24,255 nt of DNA. Source: Deltaproteobacteria bacterium (GTDB taxonomy: Bacteria > Desulfobacterota > Desulfobacteria > Desulfobacterales > C00003060). The notes beneath the pieces were generated by a model that searched no databases, had not been told where the DNA came from, and worked only from the letters and a program-made list of their open reading frames with translations. Shown piece by piece: positions 7,715-16,364 of the stretch. The position numbers and the translations under genes were made by a program. The stretch covers positions 1 to 24,255 of the forward strand of contig JAFDFO010000007.1 of assembly GCA_019309815.1 (NCBI GenBank). The letters run 5' to 3'. Position 1 is the first letter of the stretch, and each line of letters starts with the position of its first letter.

Positions 7715-8662
7715 ATGGCATTTGAGATACCCAAGGCATCGTACAATGGTGTGATTAGAGAAATTCCGATAGGAAAAGAGGCAAGCCCCGTGATTGTGGG
7801 TGGAGAGACAAGTTACCCCTTTCATCTATTTGAAGGTGAGATGCCCCACCCACCAAAGATAGCCATGGAGGTCTATGATGCCCCACCTGAGGAATGGCCC
7901 CAGGCTTTGTTGGACCCGTTCGCCGATGTCATCCAAGACCCGGCCGCGTGGGCTCAAAAATGCGTTTCCTCATACGGCGTGGACATGATTGCCTTGCAGC
8001 TTGCCAGCACAGACCCCAATGCACAAAATTCCACGGCCGAACAGGCGGCAGAGGTGACCAAGAAAGTGGCTGCCGCTATCGAAGTTCCCTTGATTGTGTG
8101 GGGGAGCGGGAATCTGGAAAAAGATATTGAAGTTCTAAAGATGATTGCGGAGGAGTGCGCCGGAGAGAATCTTATCCTCGGCCCTGTGGAAGAAGGGAGT
8201 TATAAGGCCCTGGGAGCCGCCTCCCTTGCGTTTCAGCACACCATAGCGGCATCCACGCCCATCGATATCAACTTAGCCAAGCAGCTCAATATTTTGCTGG
8301 GAAACCTAGGCGTGCCTGATGAGCGTATCCTCGTTGATCCCACTGTGGCGTCTCTGGGTTATGGTTTGGAGTACTGTTATTCCGTGATGGAGAGAGACCG
8401 GATGGCCGCGTTGACCCAGGAGGACGAGAGGCTCCAGTTTCCCATCTTGTGTAACCTGGGCAAGGAAGTCTGGAAGGTCAAAGAAGCCAGGATGAGCCAG
8501 GAGGAGGCCCCATTGCTGGGCGATCCTTCAAGAAGAGGCGTTCTCCTTGAAGCTATGACAGCACTTATGCTTCTGCTGGCAGGGGGTGACATCTTGATCA
8601 TGCGGCATCCCGATGCCGTGCGGTTGGTTAGAGAGTATGTCAGTGACTTGATGGGGGATTGA
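7715..8662 (+). CDS. acsD: Corrinoid iron-sulfur protein small subunit (CODH/ACS delta)
   Basis: This 315-residue protein matches AcsD/CdhD, the small subunit of the corrinoid iron-sulfur protein that carries the methyl group from methyl-THF to acetyl-CoA synthase. Family features are the TIM-barrel segments VIVGGETSYPFHLFEGEMP, DMIALQLASTDPNAQN and ILVDPTVASLGYGLEY. The start ATG 7715 is preceded by AAAGGAG about 8 bases upstream. It opens the acsD-B-C-E block after metF. The partner large subunit is encoded at 11212-12558, with acsB between them, so the two corrinoid subunits are not adjacent. Confidence 0.94.
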   Translation: MAFEIPKASYNGVIREIPIGKEASPVIVGGETSYPFHLFEGEMPHPPKIAMEVYDAPPEEWPQALLDPFADVIQDPAAWAQKCVSSYGVDMIALQLASTDPNAQNSTAEQAAEVTKKVAAAIEVPLIVWGSGNLEKDIEVLKMIAEECAGENLILGPVEEGSYKALGAASLAFQHTIAASTPIDINLAKQLNILLGNLGVPDERILVDPTVASLGYGLEYCYSVMERDRMAALTQEDERLQFPILCNLGKEVWKVKEARMSQEEAPLLGDPSRRGVLLEAMTALMLLLAGGDILIMRHPDAVRLVREYVSDLMGD

Positions 8663-8670
8663 TTTGCATC

Positions 8671-8780
8671 TTACCGTCATTCGTCAAAGGGTTGCGTCCG
8701 ACTCAGCCGGATTTCGGTTACCGTGGACCGTAAGACGTAATCCCGCTGAGCGGGACGATACCGATAGACAATGAACGTAA
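8671..8780. repeat. Long imperfect inverted repeat between acsD and acsB
   Basis: Bases 8671-8723 pair imperfectly with 8726-8780. For example TTACCGTCATTCGTC at the left end matches the reverse complement of GACAATGAACGTAA at the right end, and the GCGTCCGACTCAGCCGGATT region matches the complement of the CCCGCTGAGCGGGACG region. An independent perfect hairpin, TCCCGC-TGA-GCGGGA, lies at 8741-8755. No T-tract follows, so a structured leader or spacer is more likely than a terminator. Confidence 0.7.
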
Positions 8781-8806
8781 ACCTAGACAAACAAGGAGTG
8801 TAGAAA

Positions 8807-11014
8807 GTGTCAAAAATCATTTGTTCAGCAGCGATTCGTGGCGCCCACAAGATTGTGGAAAGAGCAGAAGGCAAGTATGAAGAAGCCATGGGAAAATGGG
8901 GTCCCGATCAAGAGATCGGCTTTCCCAACACGGCCTATTATCTTCCCGTAATCTACGGAATGCTGGGCGTTCCCGTAAAGAAACTTGGGGATGTCAAAGA
9001 CGTACTTGATCGGTGCAGATCATTGCTGCCAGACATGGTGGATGAGCATGTATGGCTTCCCTACCTCGCGCCAGCCCTGGATGCCGGAATGGCCACTTTT
9101 TTTGCAGAGGAGATCATTGAGGCCATACGGTATCTTGAGTCTCCGGATTTCTACACAAAAACGGAAGACCCTTCAAATGGAAACCTCTGGTTGGGTGCGG
9201 CAGACGACGTGATATTGCGCAAGCGCGGCGTGGAGTTCGTTGACGGCACGGCCCCTGGCTTTGCAGCTGTTCTTGGAGCACCGCCGACCGAGGAGATCGC
9301 TGTACAGCTTGCCCAGGAGCTTCAGGAAAAGAATCTCTATGTATTCATGAGCGCTGATCATGAGGGCCGCTCCATGTCCGGGATGTTGGCAAACGCAGGG
9401 GTCCAGGTTGGATGGGGCACACGCCTTGTCTCCTTTGGGCCGGAGTATACAGCTACCGTGTTTGCCATAGGCTTTGCCACAAGGGCCGCCATGTCCTTTG
9501 GCGGGGTGAAGCCCGGGGACTTCAAGAGCATTCTCTTCTACAACAAAGATCGCATCTTTGCCTTTGCCATGCCCTTAGGCACAGTGACCGATGAATGGTA
9601 CGCCAATGCGGCCGGTGCCATAAACTGGGGTTTTCCGGTCATTGCTGACACAGCGATCCCGGAAGTACTGCCCACAGGTATCTGTACATATGAGCACGTG
9701 GTCTCCAATGTTCCCCACGAGGAATTGGTGGCCAGGGCCATTGAAGTCAGGGGCCTGAAGGTCACCGTGGCCAAAGTTCCCATACCCGTATCCTATGGGC
9801 CTGCCTTTGAAGGAGAACGCGTCCGTAAAGACGATCTTTTCCTGGAATGCGGTGGGGGTAAGACGCAAGCTGTGGAATGGGCAACTACCAAGGATATGGA
9901 TGAGATAGAGGATGGAAAGATTGAGTTGTTCGGCCCTGACATAGATGATGTGGAGGCAGGAGTAAAACTCCCACTGGCCATCGTCGCCGAGTTTGCCGGC
10001 AGGAAAATGCAGGATGATTTTGAACCGATCCTGGAAAGGCAGATCCACCACTTTATCAATTACGCCCAGGGTCTCATGCACATCGGGCAGAGGGATATCG
10101 CCTGGATAAGGATGGCCAAGGCCTCGGCCGGAAAGGGACTCAAGATTAAACATATCGGCGATATCCTGCATGCCAAGTTTCATCAGGACTTCGGCGCCAT
10201 TTTCGACAAAGTCCAGATCAAGCTCTACACGGAAGAAGACAAGGTCCAGGAGATCCTGAAAAAAGCAAGAGATGTGTACCACCAAAGAGACGCACGGATC
10301 GAAGGGATGACCGATGAAACGACTGAAACATATTACTCATGTACGCTTTGCCAATCCTTTGCGCCCAACCATGTGTGCATTATCAGCCCTGAAAGGACCG
10401 GGCTGTGTGGTGCATACAACTGGATGGACTGCAAGGCGTCCTTTGAAATCAATCCTACGGGCCCTAATCAGCCTGTAGAAAAGGGGGAGGTTATTGATCC
10501 AAAGCTTGGACAGTGGAAAGGGTGTAACGACTTCCTGTACAACGCCTCGCGCCAGGCCCTGGATCACTATAATTTTTACAGCATTGTGAATGACCCCATG
10601 ACGACCTGTGGATGCTGTGAAGCCATTGCCGCCATACTTCCTATCTGCAACGGCGTTATGACCGTGGATCGTGACTACTCCGGGATGACGCCCTGCGGCA
10701 TGAAGTTCACCACCCTGGCAGGGACCATCGGGGGCGGGGCAAGCGTGCCCGGGTTTGTGGGGCACGGCAAATACAATCTCACGCAGAGGAAATGGATCAT
10801 TGGTGATGGCGGGATCAAGCGTCTGGTTTGGATGCCAAAGCGACTGAAGGAGGAGGTTGGGGAGCTTCTGAAAAAACGGGCTGAAGAGATGGGGATTCCT
10901 GACCTGCCGGATATGATCGCCGATGAAACCGTAGGGACTACGGAAGAGGAGATCCTTCCATTCCTGGAGGAGAAGGGACACCCGGCGCTGTCCATGGATC
11001 CGATTATAGGATAG
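8807..11014 (+). CDS. acsB: Acetyl-CoA synthase, CODH/ACS beta subunit (bacterial full-length type)
   Basis: This 735-residue enzyme condenses a methyl group, CO and CoA into acetyl-CoA at the nickel-iron A-cluster. The A-cluster ligands are visible as C512, C515, C524 and C534, with C601 and C603 in the CGC motif. All sit exactly six residues after the Moorella thermoacetica numbering (506, 509, 518, 528, 595, 597, from memory). The N-terminal domain that contacts CO dehydrogenase is present, so this is the bacterial form rather than the shorter archaeal CdhC. The GTG start follows AAGGAGTG at 8791-8798. The CO dehydrogenase partner (acsA/cooS) is not in the window. Confidence 0.97.
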   Translation: MSKIICSAAIRGAHKIVERAEGKYEEAMGKWGPDQEIGFPNTAYYLPVIYGMLGVPVKKLGDVKDVLDRCRSLLPDMVDEHVWLPYLAPALDAGMATFFAEEIIEAIRYLESPDFYTKTEDPSNGNLWLGAADDVILRKRGVEFVDGTAPGFAAVLGAPPTEEIAVQLAQELQEKNLYVFMSADHEGRSMSGMLANAGVQVGWGTRLVSFGPEYTATVFAIGFATRAAMSFGGVKPGDFKSILFYNKDRIFAFAMPLGTVTDEWYANAAGAINWGFPVIADTAIPEVLPTGICTYEHVVSNVPHEELVARAIEVRGLKVTVAKVPIPVSYGPAFEGERVRKDDLFLECGGGKTQAVEWATTKDMDEIEDGKIELFGPDIDDVEAGVKLPLAIVAEFAGRKMQDDFEPILERQIHHFINYAQGLMHIGQRDIAWIRMAKASAGKGLKIKHIGDILHAKFHQDFGAIFDKVQIKLYTEEDKVQEILKKARDVYHQRDARIEGMTDETTETYYSCTLCQSFAPNHVCIISPERTGLCGAYNWMDCKASFEINPTGPNQPVEKGEVIDPKLGQWKGCNDFLYNASRQALDHYNFYSIVNDPMTTCGCCEAIAAILPICNGVMTVDRDYSGMTPCGMKFTTLAGTIGGGASVPGFVGHGKYNLTQRKWIIGDGGIKRLVWMPKRLKEEVGELLKKRAEEMGIPDLPDMIADETVGTTEEEILPFLEEKGHPALSMDPIIG

Positions 11015-11020
11015 AGCGTC

Positions 11021-11195
11021 TGGTCATTGGTCACTGGTCATTAGTGATTGGTCATCCGGTAGAGGAATTGCCGCCGGACACATAATGCCAGAGGCCCGAT
11101 CTCTGATGTGTGGCTAATATTCAGGTAGCCATTACATATCCGGCACCTAAATCGTTTGTTTATACCAATGACTAATGACCAGTGACTGATGACTA
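11021..11195. repeat. Inverted arms of TGGTCAT-type heptamers between acsB and acsC
   Basis: The left arm at 11021-11054 reads as TGGTCAT, TGGTCAC, TGGTCAT, TAGTGAT, TGGTCAT. The right arm near 11164-11195 reads CCAATGA, CTAATGA, CCAGTGA, CTGATGA. The arms are reverse complements over about 22 bases with one mismatch. The 109-base interior contains a second small hairpin (TGGCTA 11111-11116 with TAGCCA 11126-11131). The right arm ends 17 bases before acsC, just ahead of its Shine-Dalgarno. No gene is seen in this 197-base gap. Confidence 0.85.
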
Positions 11196-11211
11196 GCGAA
11201 GGAGGAATTAC

Positions 11212-12558
11212 ATGGCCCTGACAGGAATTCAGATTTACAAACTTTTGCCCAAGACAAATTGCGGTGAGTGCGGGGTACCCACGTGTCTGGCATTTGCCAT
11301 GAGCTTGGCTGCAGGCAAGGCTGAACTGGCCGCCTGCCCCTATGTTTCAGATGAGGCGAAGGCGGAACTGGCTGACGCATCGGCACCCCCTATCAACATT
11401 GTGGAGATTGGCACTGGCGAAAGGAAGCTCAAAATCGGCGGAGAGACAGTCTTATTTCGCCATGAGAAGACCTTCCTGAATCAAACTGGCATCGCCGTGC
11501 TAGTTACAGATGAAATGACTGATGAGGAAGTGGGCGGTCGCCTGGAACGATTCAAGACCCTTGAATATGAAAGGGTGGGTCTGAACTTGAGAGCGGATCT
11601 CATTGCCGTGAAATCGGTCTCTGGTGATACCGGCAAATTTGAGACTTTGGCCACAAGGGTGAAGAACGAGACCGACGCCGGCATTATCCTCATGACGGAG
11701 GACGCCGGCGTTATGCAGGCTGGCTTGAACTCATGCGCAGACCGCAAGCCCCTCCTGTATGCGGCAACCAAGGACAATGCGGACCAGATGGCGGACCTGG
11801 CCAAGGGTGCAGAGTGTCCTTTGGCGGTCAGAGGAGACAGCCTGGACGAAGTGGCGGACCTGACAACAAAGCTGACCGAGGCGGGTTTGAAGGATCTGGT
11901 CATAGACTCCGGCGCCCGGGGTGTAAGAAAGGCATTTGAAGACCAGGTGTCCGTCCGCCGGGGAGCCCTTCTGAGCAAATTCAAACCCCTTGGCTTTCCA
12001 ACCATCGCATTTCCTTGCGAGATGACCGATGATTTCATGAAAGAGACGTTGATGGCTTCCATGTTTGTGGCCAAGTATGGTGCTATTGTTGTCCTTTCCG
12101 ACCTTCAGGGAGAGAGTCTATTTCCGCTGCTGCTTGCTCGCATGAATATCTATACGGATCCCCAGCGTCCCATGGCAACCTCTCCGGGCATCTATGAAAT
12201 CGGCGGGCCAACCGATGACTCTCCTGTGTTGGTCTCGTGTAACTTCTCGCTTACCTATTTCATCGTGTCAGGTGAGATTGAATCGAGTCGCGTTCCCGCA
12301 TGGCTTGTCATCGTGGATACTGAGGGGCTCTCTGTCCTCACAGCCTGGGCTGCCGGCAAATTTGTGGGAGATGCCATCGGGATAGCCATGAAAAAGTGCG
12401 GCATCATGGATAAAGTCAACCATAAAAAGGTGGTCATTCCAGGCTATGCTGCAGCTATTTCCGGAGATCTCGAGGAAGAGCTCGGGGACTGGGAAGTCAT
12501 GGTCGGACCGAGGGAGTCCGCCCACATCCCAGCGTATCTGAAAGAGTGGCAAGCTTAG
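11212..12558 (+). CDS. acsC: Corrinoid iron-sulfur protein large subunit (CODH/ACS gamma)
   Basis: This 448-residue protein is AcsC/CdhE, the large subunit of the corrinoid iron-sulfur protein. The N-terminal [4Fe-4S] domain shows C17, C20, C25 and C42, which in this family bind the cluster that reactivates Co(II) to Co(I). A TIM barrel follows, and the C-terminal B12-binding domain includes FSLTYFIVSGEIE and VVIPGYAAAISGDLEE. The start ATG 11212 is set by a strong GGAGGAA Shine-Dalgarno at 11201. It should form a heterodimer with AcsD, receive the methyl group through AcsE and deliver it to AcsB. Confidence 0.95.
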   Translation: MALTGIQIYKLLPKTNCGECGVPTCLAFAMSLAAGKAELAACPYVSDEAKAELADASAPPINIVEIGTGERKLKIGGETVLFRHEKTFLNQTGIAVLVTDEMTDEEVGGRLERFKTLEYERVGLNLRADLIAVKSVSGDTGKFETLATRVKNETDAGIILMTEDAGVMQAGLNSCADRKPLLYAATKDNADQMADLAKGAECPLAVRGDSLDEVADLTTKLTEAGLKDLVIDSGARGVRKAFEDQVSVRRGALLSKFKPLGFPTIAFPCEMTDDFMKETLMASMFVAKYGAIVVLSDLQGESLFPLLLARMNIYTDPQRPMATSPGIYEIGGPTDDSPVLVSCNFSLTYFIVSGEIESSRVPAWLVIVDTEGLSVLTAWAAGKFVGDAIGIAMKKCGIMDKVNHKKVVIPGYAAAISGDLEEELGDWEVMVGPRESAHIPAYLKEWQA

Positions 12559-12563
12559 AAATG

Positions 12564-12631
12564 ACGATTGAAAATTGAAGATTGAAAATTGCAACAACAC
12601 GTTTTTCAATATTCAATCGTCAATATTCAAT
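12564..12631. repeat. Inverted arms of ATTGAAN heptamers between acsC and acsE
   Basis: The left arm has units GATTGAA, AATTGAA, GATTGAA, AATTG (12566-12591). The right arm has TTCAATA, TTCAATC, GTCAATA, TTCAATC (about 12605-12632). The arms can pair across a short loop of roughly 12 bases, giving an AT-rich hairpin. It begins within ten bases of the acsC stop and ends just before GTGAGGGGG, the probable ribosome-binding region of acsE. Confidence 0.88.
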
Positions 12632-12646
12632 CCGTGAGGGGGTTTC

Positions 12647-13546
12647 ATGATTCTTGTTGGCGAAAATCTAAACATCATGGTCAAGACAATCGGTCAAGCT
12701 ATGAAGGAGAGAGATCCGAAACCGATCCAGGAACTGGCAGTAGCCGAGGCCGAGGCCGGAGTTGACTACATAGATGTCAATTTGGGGCCTGCCAGGAAGG
12801 GTGGCGAGGAATTGATGGAGTGGATGGTAAAGACCGTCCAGGAAGTCGTGGATCTGCCTCTCTATCTGGATACCACGAACGTAAGTGCAGTCGAGGCAGG
12901 ATTGAAGGTTTACAAAAACAAGCAGGGAAAGGCCGTCATCAATTCCATCATGTGTCGTCCTGAAAGGATGGAGACACAAATACCCCTGGTGTCCAAATAC
13001 GATGCTGGCATGGTTGCGCTGCTTTGGGGACCAGAAGGCATGCCCAGAGATGCCGCTGAACGGGGACTCCTGGCTGCGGACATCCTGATGAGGGCGGCAG
13101 AAGCCGGGGTGGCAGGAGAAGATATCTGGGTCGATCCGATCGTCACACCTGTAAATGTTCAGCAGAACCAACTAATAGAATGTAACCAGTTCATGTCTGA
13201 GCTGGGTATGATAGCGGAGGTTCTGGTTCCGGGTTGTCGGTCAACTTGCGGGCTTTCCAATGTTTCAAACGGAGCACCTGAGCATCTTCGGCCTATCCTG
13301 AATCAGACATACATGATCATGCTGGAAAAGAACGGGATGAAATCGTGTATCGTGGATGCTTTTGACAAGGATCTGCATGACGTCGCGCGAGGTAAAAGAG
13401 CGGAAATGGCAGCGCTTGTTCATCAGGTCATGGACGGAGACGAACTGGACATGGAGAGTCTCAGCAAGGAAGCCCGGGACTATGTGAAGACGGCAAAGGT
13501 TATTCTTGGCCACTCGCTCTACTCGGATTCCTGGCTGGAACTTTAG
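12647..13546 (+). CDS. acsE: Methyl-THF:corrinoid iron-sulfur protein methyltransferase
   Basis: This 299-residue pterin-binding TIM-barrel protein transfers the methyl group of methyl-THF to the cobalt of AcsCD. Family features are the start ILVGENLN, the VDYIDVNLGPARKGG loop, LYLDTTN and GLSNVSNG. It is somewhat longer than the roughly 262-residue Moorella enzyme; the extra length appears to lie mainly at the C-terminus (MDGDELDMESLSKEARDY and after). The start ATG 12647 follows GAGGGGG. It closes the acsD-B-C-E block. The next gene, 149 bases on, encodes a membrane protein. Confidence 0.94.
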   Translation: MILVGENLNIMVKTIGQAMKERDPKPIQELAVAEAEAGVDYIDVNLGPARKGGEELMEWMVKTVQEVVDLPLYLDTTNVSAVEAGLKVYKNKQGKAVINSIMCRPERMETQIPLVSKYDAGMVALLWGPEGMPRDAAERGLLAADILMRAAEAGVAGEDIWVDPIVTPVNVQQNQLIECNQFMSELGMIAEVLVPGCRSTCGLSNVSNGAPEHLRPILNQTYMIMLEKNGMKSCIVDAFDKDLHDVARGKRAEMAALVHQVMDGDELDMESLSKEARDYVKTAKVILGHSLYSDSWLEL

Positions 13547-13548
13547 TC

Positions 13549-13632
13549 GTTGCGTGTTGCAAGTTGCGTGTTGCAAGTTGAAATTCGCTAAGATGGTCTT
13601 AACCCGAAACTCGTAACCCGTAACTCGCAACG
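13549..13632. repeat. GTTGCGT/GTTGCAA heptamers with an inverted partner arm
   Basis: Five head-to-tail heptamers occupy 13549-13583 (GTTGCGT, GTTGCAA, GTTGCGT, GTTGCAA, GTTGAAA). They are followed by four heptamers on the complementary pattern at 13605-13632 (CGAAACT, CGTAACC, CGTAACT, CGCAACG). The arms can pair imperfectly over about 20 bases around a 21-base loop. It starts three bases after the acsE stop. The rest of this 148-base gap holds only the leader of the next gene, with GAGGGAA as its probable ribosome-binding site. Confidence 0.88.
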
Positions 13633-13694
13633 GATCGTGCCTTGGGACGGATGATAGAACTCTCCGGGCAAATACATTAAGAGGGAACAAGAAA

Positions 13695-15374
13695 ATGCTC
13701 TACAACATCGCATTGTATTTATCGCTTGCTGTCTTTGCGGGCGGTCTGATCTACAAGATGTCAAACTGGTTCCGATGCAATATCGGTCCGGATGCCGCTG
13801 GCTTTTCAGCTTCAACACGAATCTCTGCAGCTGCGCGGGGGGTCATATCCACCGTGTTCAGCGCCAGGATCGGCACCTTACTGAAACTTTTTGTTTTGGA
13901 CGTGATCCTGCAGACATGGCTGTTGAGAAAAGATTTCCTCCGTTGGTTAGCTCATATCTGCATATACGGCGGTTTTATGCTACTGCTTTTGATGCACGGG
14001 CTCGATGCACTCATTACCTCGGTCCTGTTTGACAATTACTACTCCACACTCAATCCTTTCATGTTCTTGCGGGATTTCTTTGGAGTCGTCGTAATCGTGG
14101 GCCTCGGGATTGCCCTGTACCGTAGGTTTGCCTCCAAGCCTCCCCGTCCTAAGTCTACCGGTGTCGATCACTACGCCATCATAATACTGGCCGTGATCAT
14201 GATCTCTGGTGTCGTTCTGGAGGCAACAAAAATCGTATCCCATTCAAGATATCAAGAAATGGTAGATGAGTACGCGGGTCTTGAAGAACCAGAAGAGATT
14301 GGAGCTCTTGAAGCTTATTGGGTCGACAAATTCGGCGTGGTCTCTCCCAACGTCAAGCAGCCCTTTGAAGAAGCAACGTTGAAGGAAGGCAAGCTGCTTC
14401 ATGAAATGAGTTGTGCAGACTGTCACTCGCGACCCCAATGGGGATTTGTAGGTTATGGCGTGGCCAAGGTCGTTCAGCCGGTCGCCCTTCCCCTGGATAG
14501 AGCAAATGTGTCCACCTTACTGTGGTACCTCCATTTCTTGGCTTGCTTTTTGGGGCTTGCCTATCTTCCATTCAGCAAGTTCTTTCATATCTTTTCCACC
14601 CCGGCGTACCTGCTGGTCAATGGAATGATAGAGGAAGGAAAATCCGATCCCGCCAACATAGCTACAAGAAATGCTATGGAACTTGATGCGTGCACCCACT
14701 GCGGGGATTGCACCGTGCGCTGTTCTGTGGCAGTGGCTTTCAACGAAATCCCTAACCCCAACATCCTCCCGTCTGAAAAGCTGGGAGCACTCAGGACCAT
14801 TCTGTCCGGCAGGAGCCTGAGTGAACATGCGCTTTTGAGAGTTCATGAAGGAAGCCATATCTGCACCGATTGCCATCGATGCACAGACGCCTGTCCGGTT
14901 GGTATTAATCTGGAGGCGTTGTGGCTGAACTTGAATGACTATCTAGCCGAACGTGGCTATCCAAAACCCGAAGCATGGGCAAGAGAAACCATTGGAGTTG
15001 AATACGATCCGGCGAAACTCATGGGAAAAACGCTTTCCCTGACGCCGGTCGACAAGCAATTTGCCGGTGAGCTGACCGGTTCAGCTCAGGCCAGTACCTT
15101 CGCAGTCTGCTTTGGCTGCCAGAACTGTACAAACGTGTGTCCGGTAGTGGCCCACTATGAAAATCCGAAGGAAAAGGTCGGGCTGCTGCCGCACGAAATC
15201 ATGCATTCATTGGCTTTGAAACAAAAAGAACTGGCCCTTGGTTCCAACATGTTGTGGGACTGCGTCACGTGTTACATGTGTCAGGAACACTGCCCTCAGG
15301 GGGTATGCGTGACTGATGTGCTTTATGAACTTAAGAACTTGGCCCTCAAACACCTCAAAGAGAAAGCCGCATAG
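13695..15374 (+). CDS. Membrane b-type cytochrome (NarI/HdrE-like) with heme-c motif, fused to HdrC-like ferredoxin domains
   Basis: This 559-residue fusion has about six hydrophobic segments by eye, beginning with residues 1-22 and ending in a segment near 275-305. They resemble the di-heme cytochrome b part of NarI, DsrM and HdrE. Between the fifth and sixth segments lies a hydrophilic loop of about 100 residues containing C240, C243, H244, a heme-c attachment motif. After the last helix come cysteine groups: CTHCGDCTVRC, CTDCHRCTDACP, CFGCQNCTNVCP and CVTCYMCQEHCP. If the iron-sulfur domain is cytoplasmic, the CxxCH loop is periplasmic, where heme c is attached. It probably carries electrons between membrane quinone or periplasmic cytochrome c and the HdrB-like protein encoded 17 bases downstream. 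Confidence 0.82.
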   Translation: MLYNIALYLSLAVFAGGLIYKMSNWFRCNIGPDAAGFSASTRISAAARGVISTVFSARIGTLLKLFVLDVILQTWLLRKDFLRWLAHICIYGGFMLLLLMHGLDALITSVLFDNYYSTLNPFMFLRDFFGVVVIVGLGIALYRRFASKPPRPKSTGVDHYAIIILAVIMISGVVLEATKIVSHSRYQEMVDEYAGLEEPEEIGALEAYWVDKFGVVSPNVKQPFEEATLKEGKLLHEMSCADCHSRPQWGFVGYGVAKVVQPVALPLDRANVSTLLWYLHFLACFLGLAYLPFSKFFHIFSTPAYLLVNGMIEEGKSDPANIATRNAMELDACTHCGDCTVRCSVAVAFNEIPNPNILPSEKLGALRTILSGRSLSEHALLRVHEGSHICTDCHRCTDACPVGINLEALWLNLNDYLAERGYPKPEAWARETIGVEYDPAKLMGKTLSLTPVDKQFAGELTGSAQASTFAVCFGCQNCTNVCPVVAHYENPKEKVGLLPHEIMHSLALKQKELALGSNMLWDCVTCYMCQEHCPQGVCVTDVLYELKNLALKHLKEKAA

Positions 15375-15391
15375 GGAGATAAAAGAAAATC

Positions 15392-16264
15392 ATGAAGTAC
15401 GCCTTATTCCTTGGATGTAATATCCCGATCCGTCTCAAGCAGTATGAATCGTCCTCAAGGGCGGTGCTGCAGGAGCTTGGTGTGACACTTGTGGACATCC
15501 CTGAGTTCAATTGCTGTGGATATCCATTGAGGAATGTTGACCTGAAGGCATTCGTGCTCTCGGCGGCCAGAAACTTCGCCCTGGCTGAGCAACAAAACCT
15601 GAATATGCTCGTCTTGTGCAAATGCGGCTACGGGACATTTCGGATGGCAGAACACCTCATGAAAGAAAATGCGGCCTTGCGGGAAGAGATGAATGCGGTC
15701 CTTGCCAAAGAGGGCCTCAAGTACGAAGGAGATGTTCAAGTCAAGCACCTTCTTAGCGTTCTCTTCCACGATGTGGGCATTGAAGCAATCAGTGAAAAGG
15801 TCACTATGCCGTACGAGAACCTGAAGATTGCAACCCATTATGGATGTCACGCCTTGCGCCCGAGCAAGATTGTCCAATTTGATGACCCTGTCTCCCCTTC
15901 CCTCTTTGATCAACTGGTGGAAGTAACTGGAGCTGAAAGCATTGCCTGGCCTAGCAAGCTTGACTGTTGTGGAGGTCCGTTGCTAGGAACCCATGACGAG
16001 CTCTCCTTGGATTTTACTCAGAAGAAGTTGACTGATGCAAAGAATGCAGGGGCAAACTACGTTGCCACGGGATGCACATTTTGCCAGGTTCAATTCGACA
16101 CGGTCCAAAAAACAATGGGATCTGAAAGGGGATTGAACCATCAGCTGCCATCCATCCTGTATTCACAACTTCTTGGATTGTGTATGGGTATAAAAAAGGA
16201 AGCCCTGGGACTCGACAGTAACGAGATCGACATTACGGGGGTCGAGAAATTCCTGGCAACGTAG
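15392..16264 (+). CDS. hdrB: HdrB-like CCG-domain protein
   Basis: This 290-residue protein has two CCG domains like heterodisulfide reductase subunit B, which reduces a disulfide using two non-cubane clusters. The first domain has C9, C41, C42 and C78 at canonical spacings, but the final CXXC cysteine is Gly81, and an extra C76 is present (CKCGYG). The second is canonical: C152, C192, C193, C228 and C231 (CTFC). No membrane segment is seen. It lies 17 bases after the membrane cytochrome/ferredoxin gene, and together they resemble a split membrane HdrDE- or Tmc-like complex. The substrate is unknown. A promoter for the next gene follows, so this may end a transcript. Confidence 0.88.
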   Translation: MKYALFLGCNIPIRLKQYESSSRAVLQELGVTLVDIPEFNCCGYPLRNVDLKAFVLSAARNFALAEQQNLNMLVLCKCGYGTFRMAEHLMKENAALREEMNAVLAKEGLKYEGDVQVKHLLSVLFHDVGIEAISEKVTMPYENLKIATHYGCHALRPSKIVQFDDPVSPSLFDQLVEVTGAESIAWPSKLDCCGGPLLGTHDELSLDFTQKKLTDAKNAGANYVATGCTFCQVQFDTVQKTMGSERGLNHQLPSILYSQLLGLCMGIKKEALGLDSNEIDITGVEKFLAT

Positions 16265-16283
16265 CCCTCCGGCTTGAATCTCC

Positions 16284-16311
16284 TTGACACCTCATTGCCA
16301 GCGCGTTTAAT
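16284..16311 (+). promoter_or_regulatory. Sigma70-like promoter for the FBPase-like gene
   Basis: A perfect -35 box TTGACA (16284-16289) and a 5-of-6 -10 box TTTAAT (16306-16311) are separated by 16 bases. Transcription would start near 16318, leaving a leader of about 47 bases with AAAGGAG ahead of ATG 16365. It is the best promoter match I noticed in the window, which suggests that this gene can be expressed independently of the acs genes upstream. Confidence 0.6.
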
Positions 16312-16364
16312 TTATCCCTTTATTCTACTGGTTTGCAAAAATCGTCCAAAAAAAGGAGCAGAAA

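Noticed and set aside
8741..8755. Rho-independent terminator after acsD
   Set aside because: The TCCCGC/GCGGGA hairpin is perfect, but no T-run follows and the next gene is part of the same pathway.
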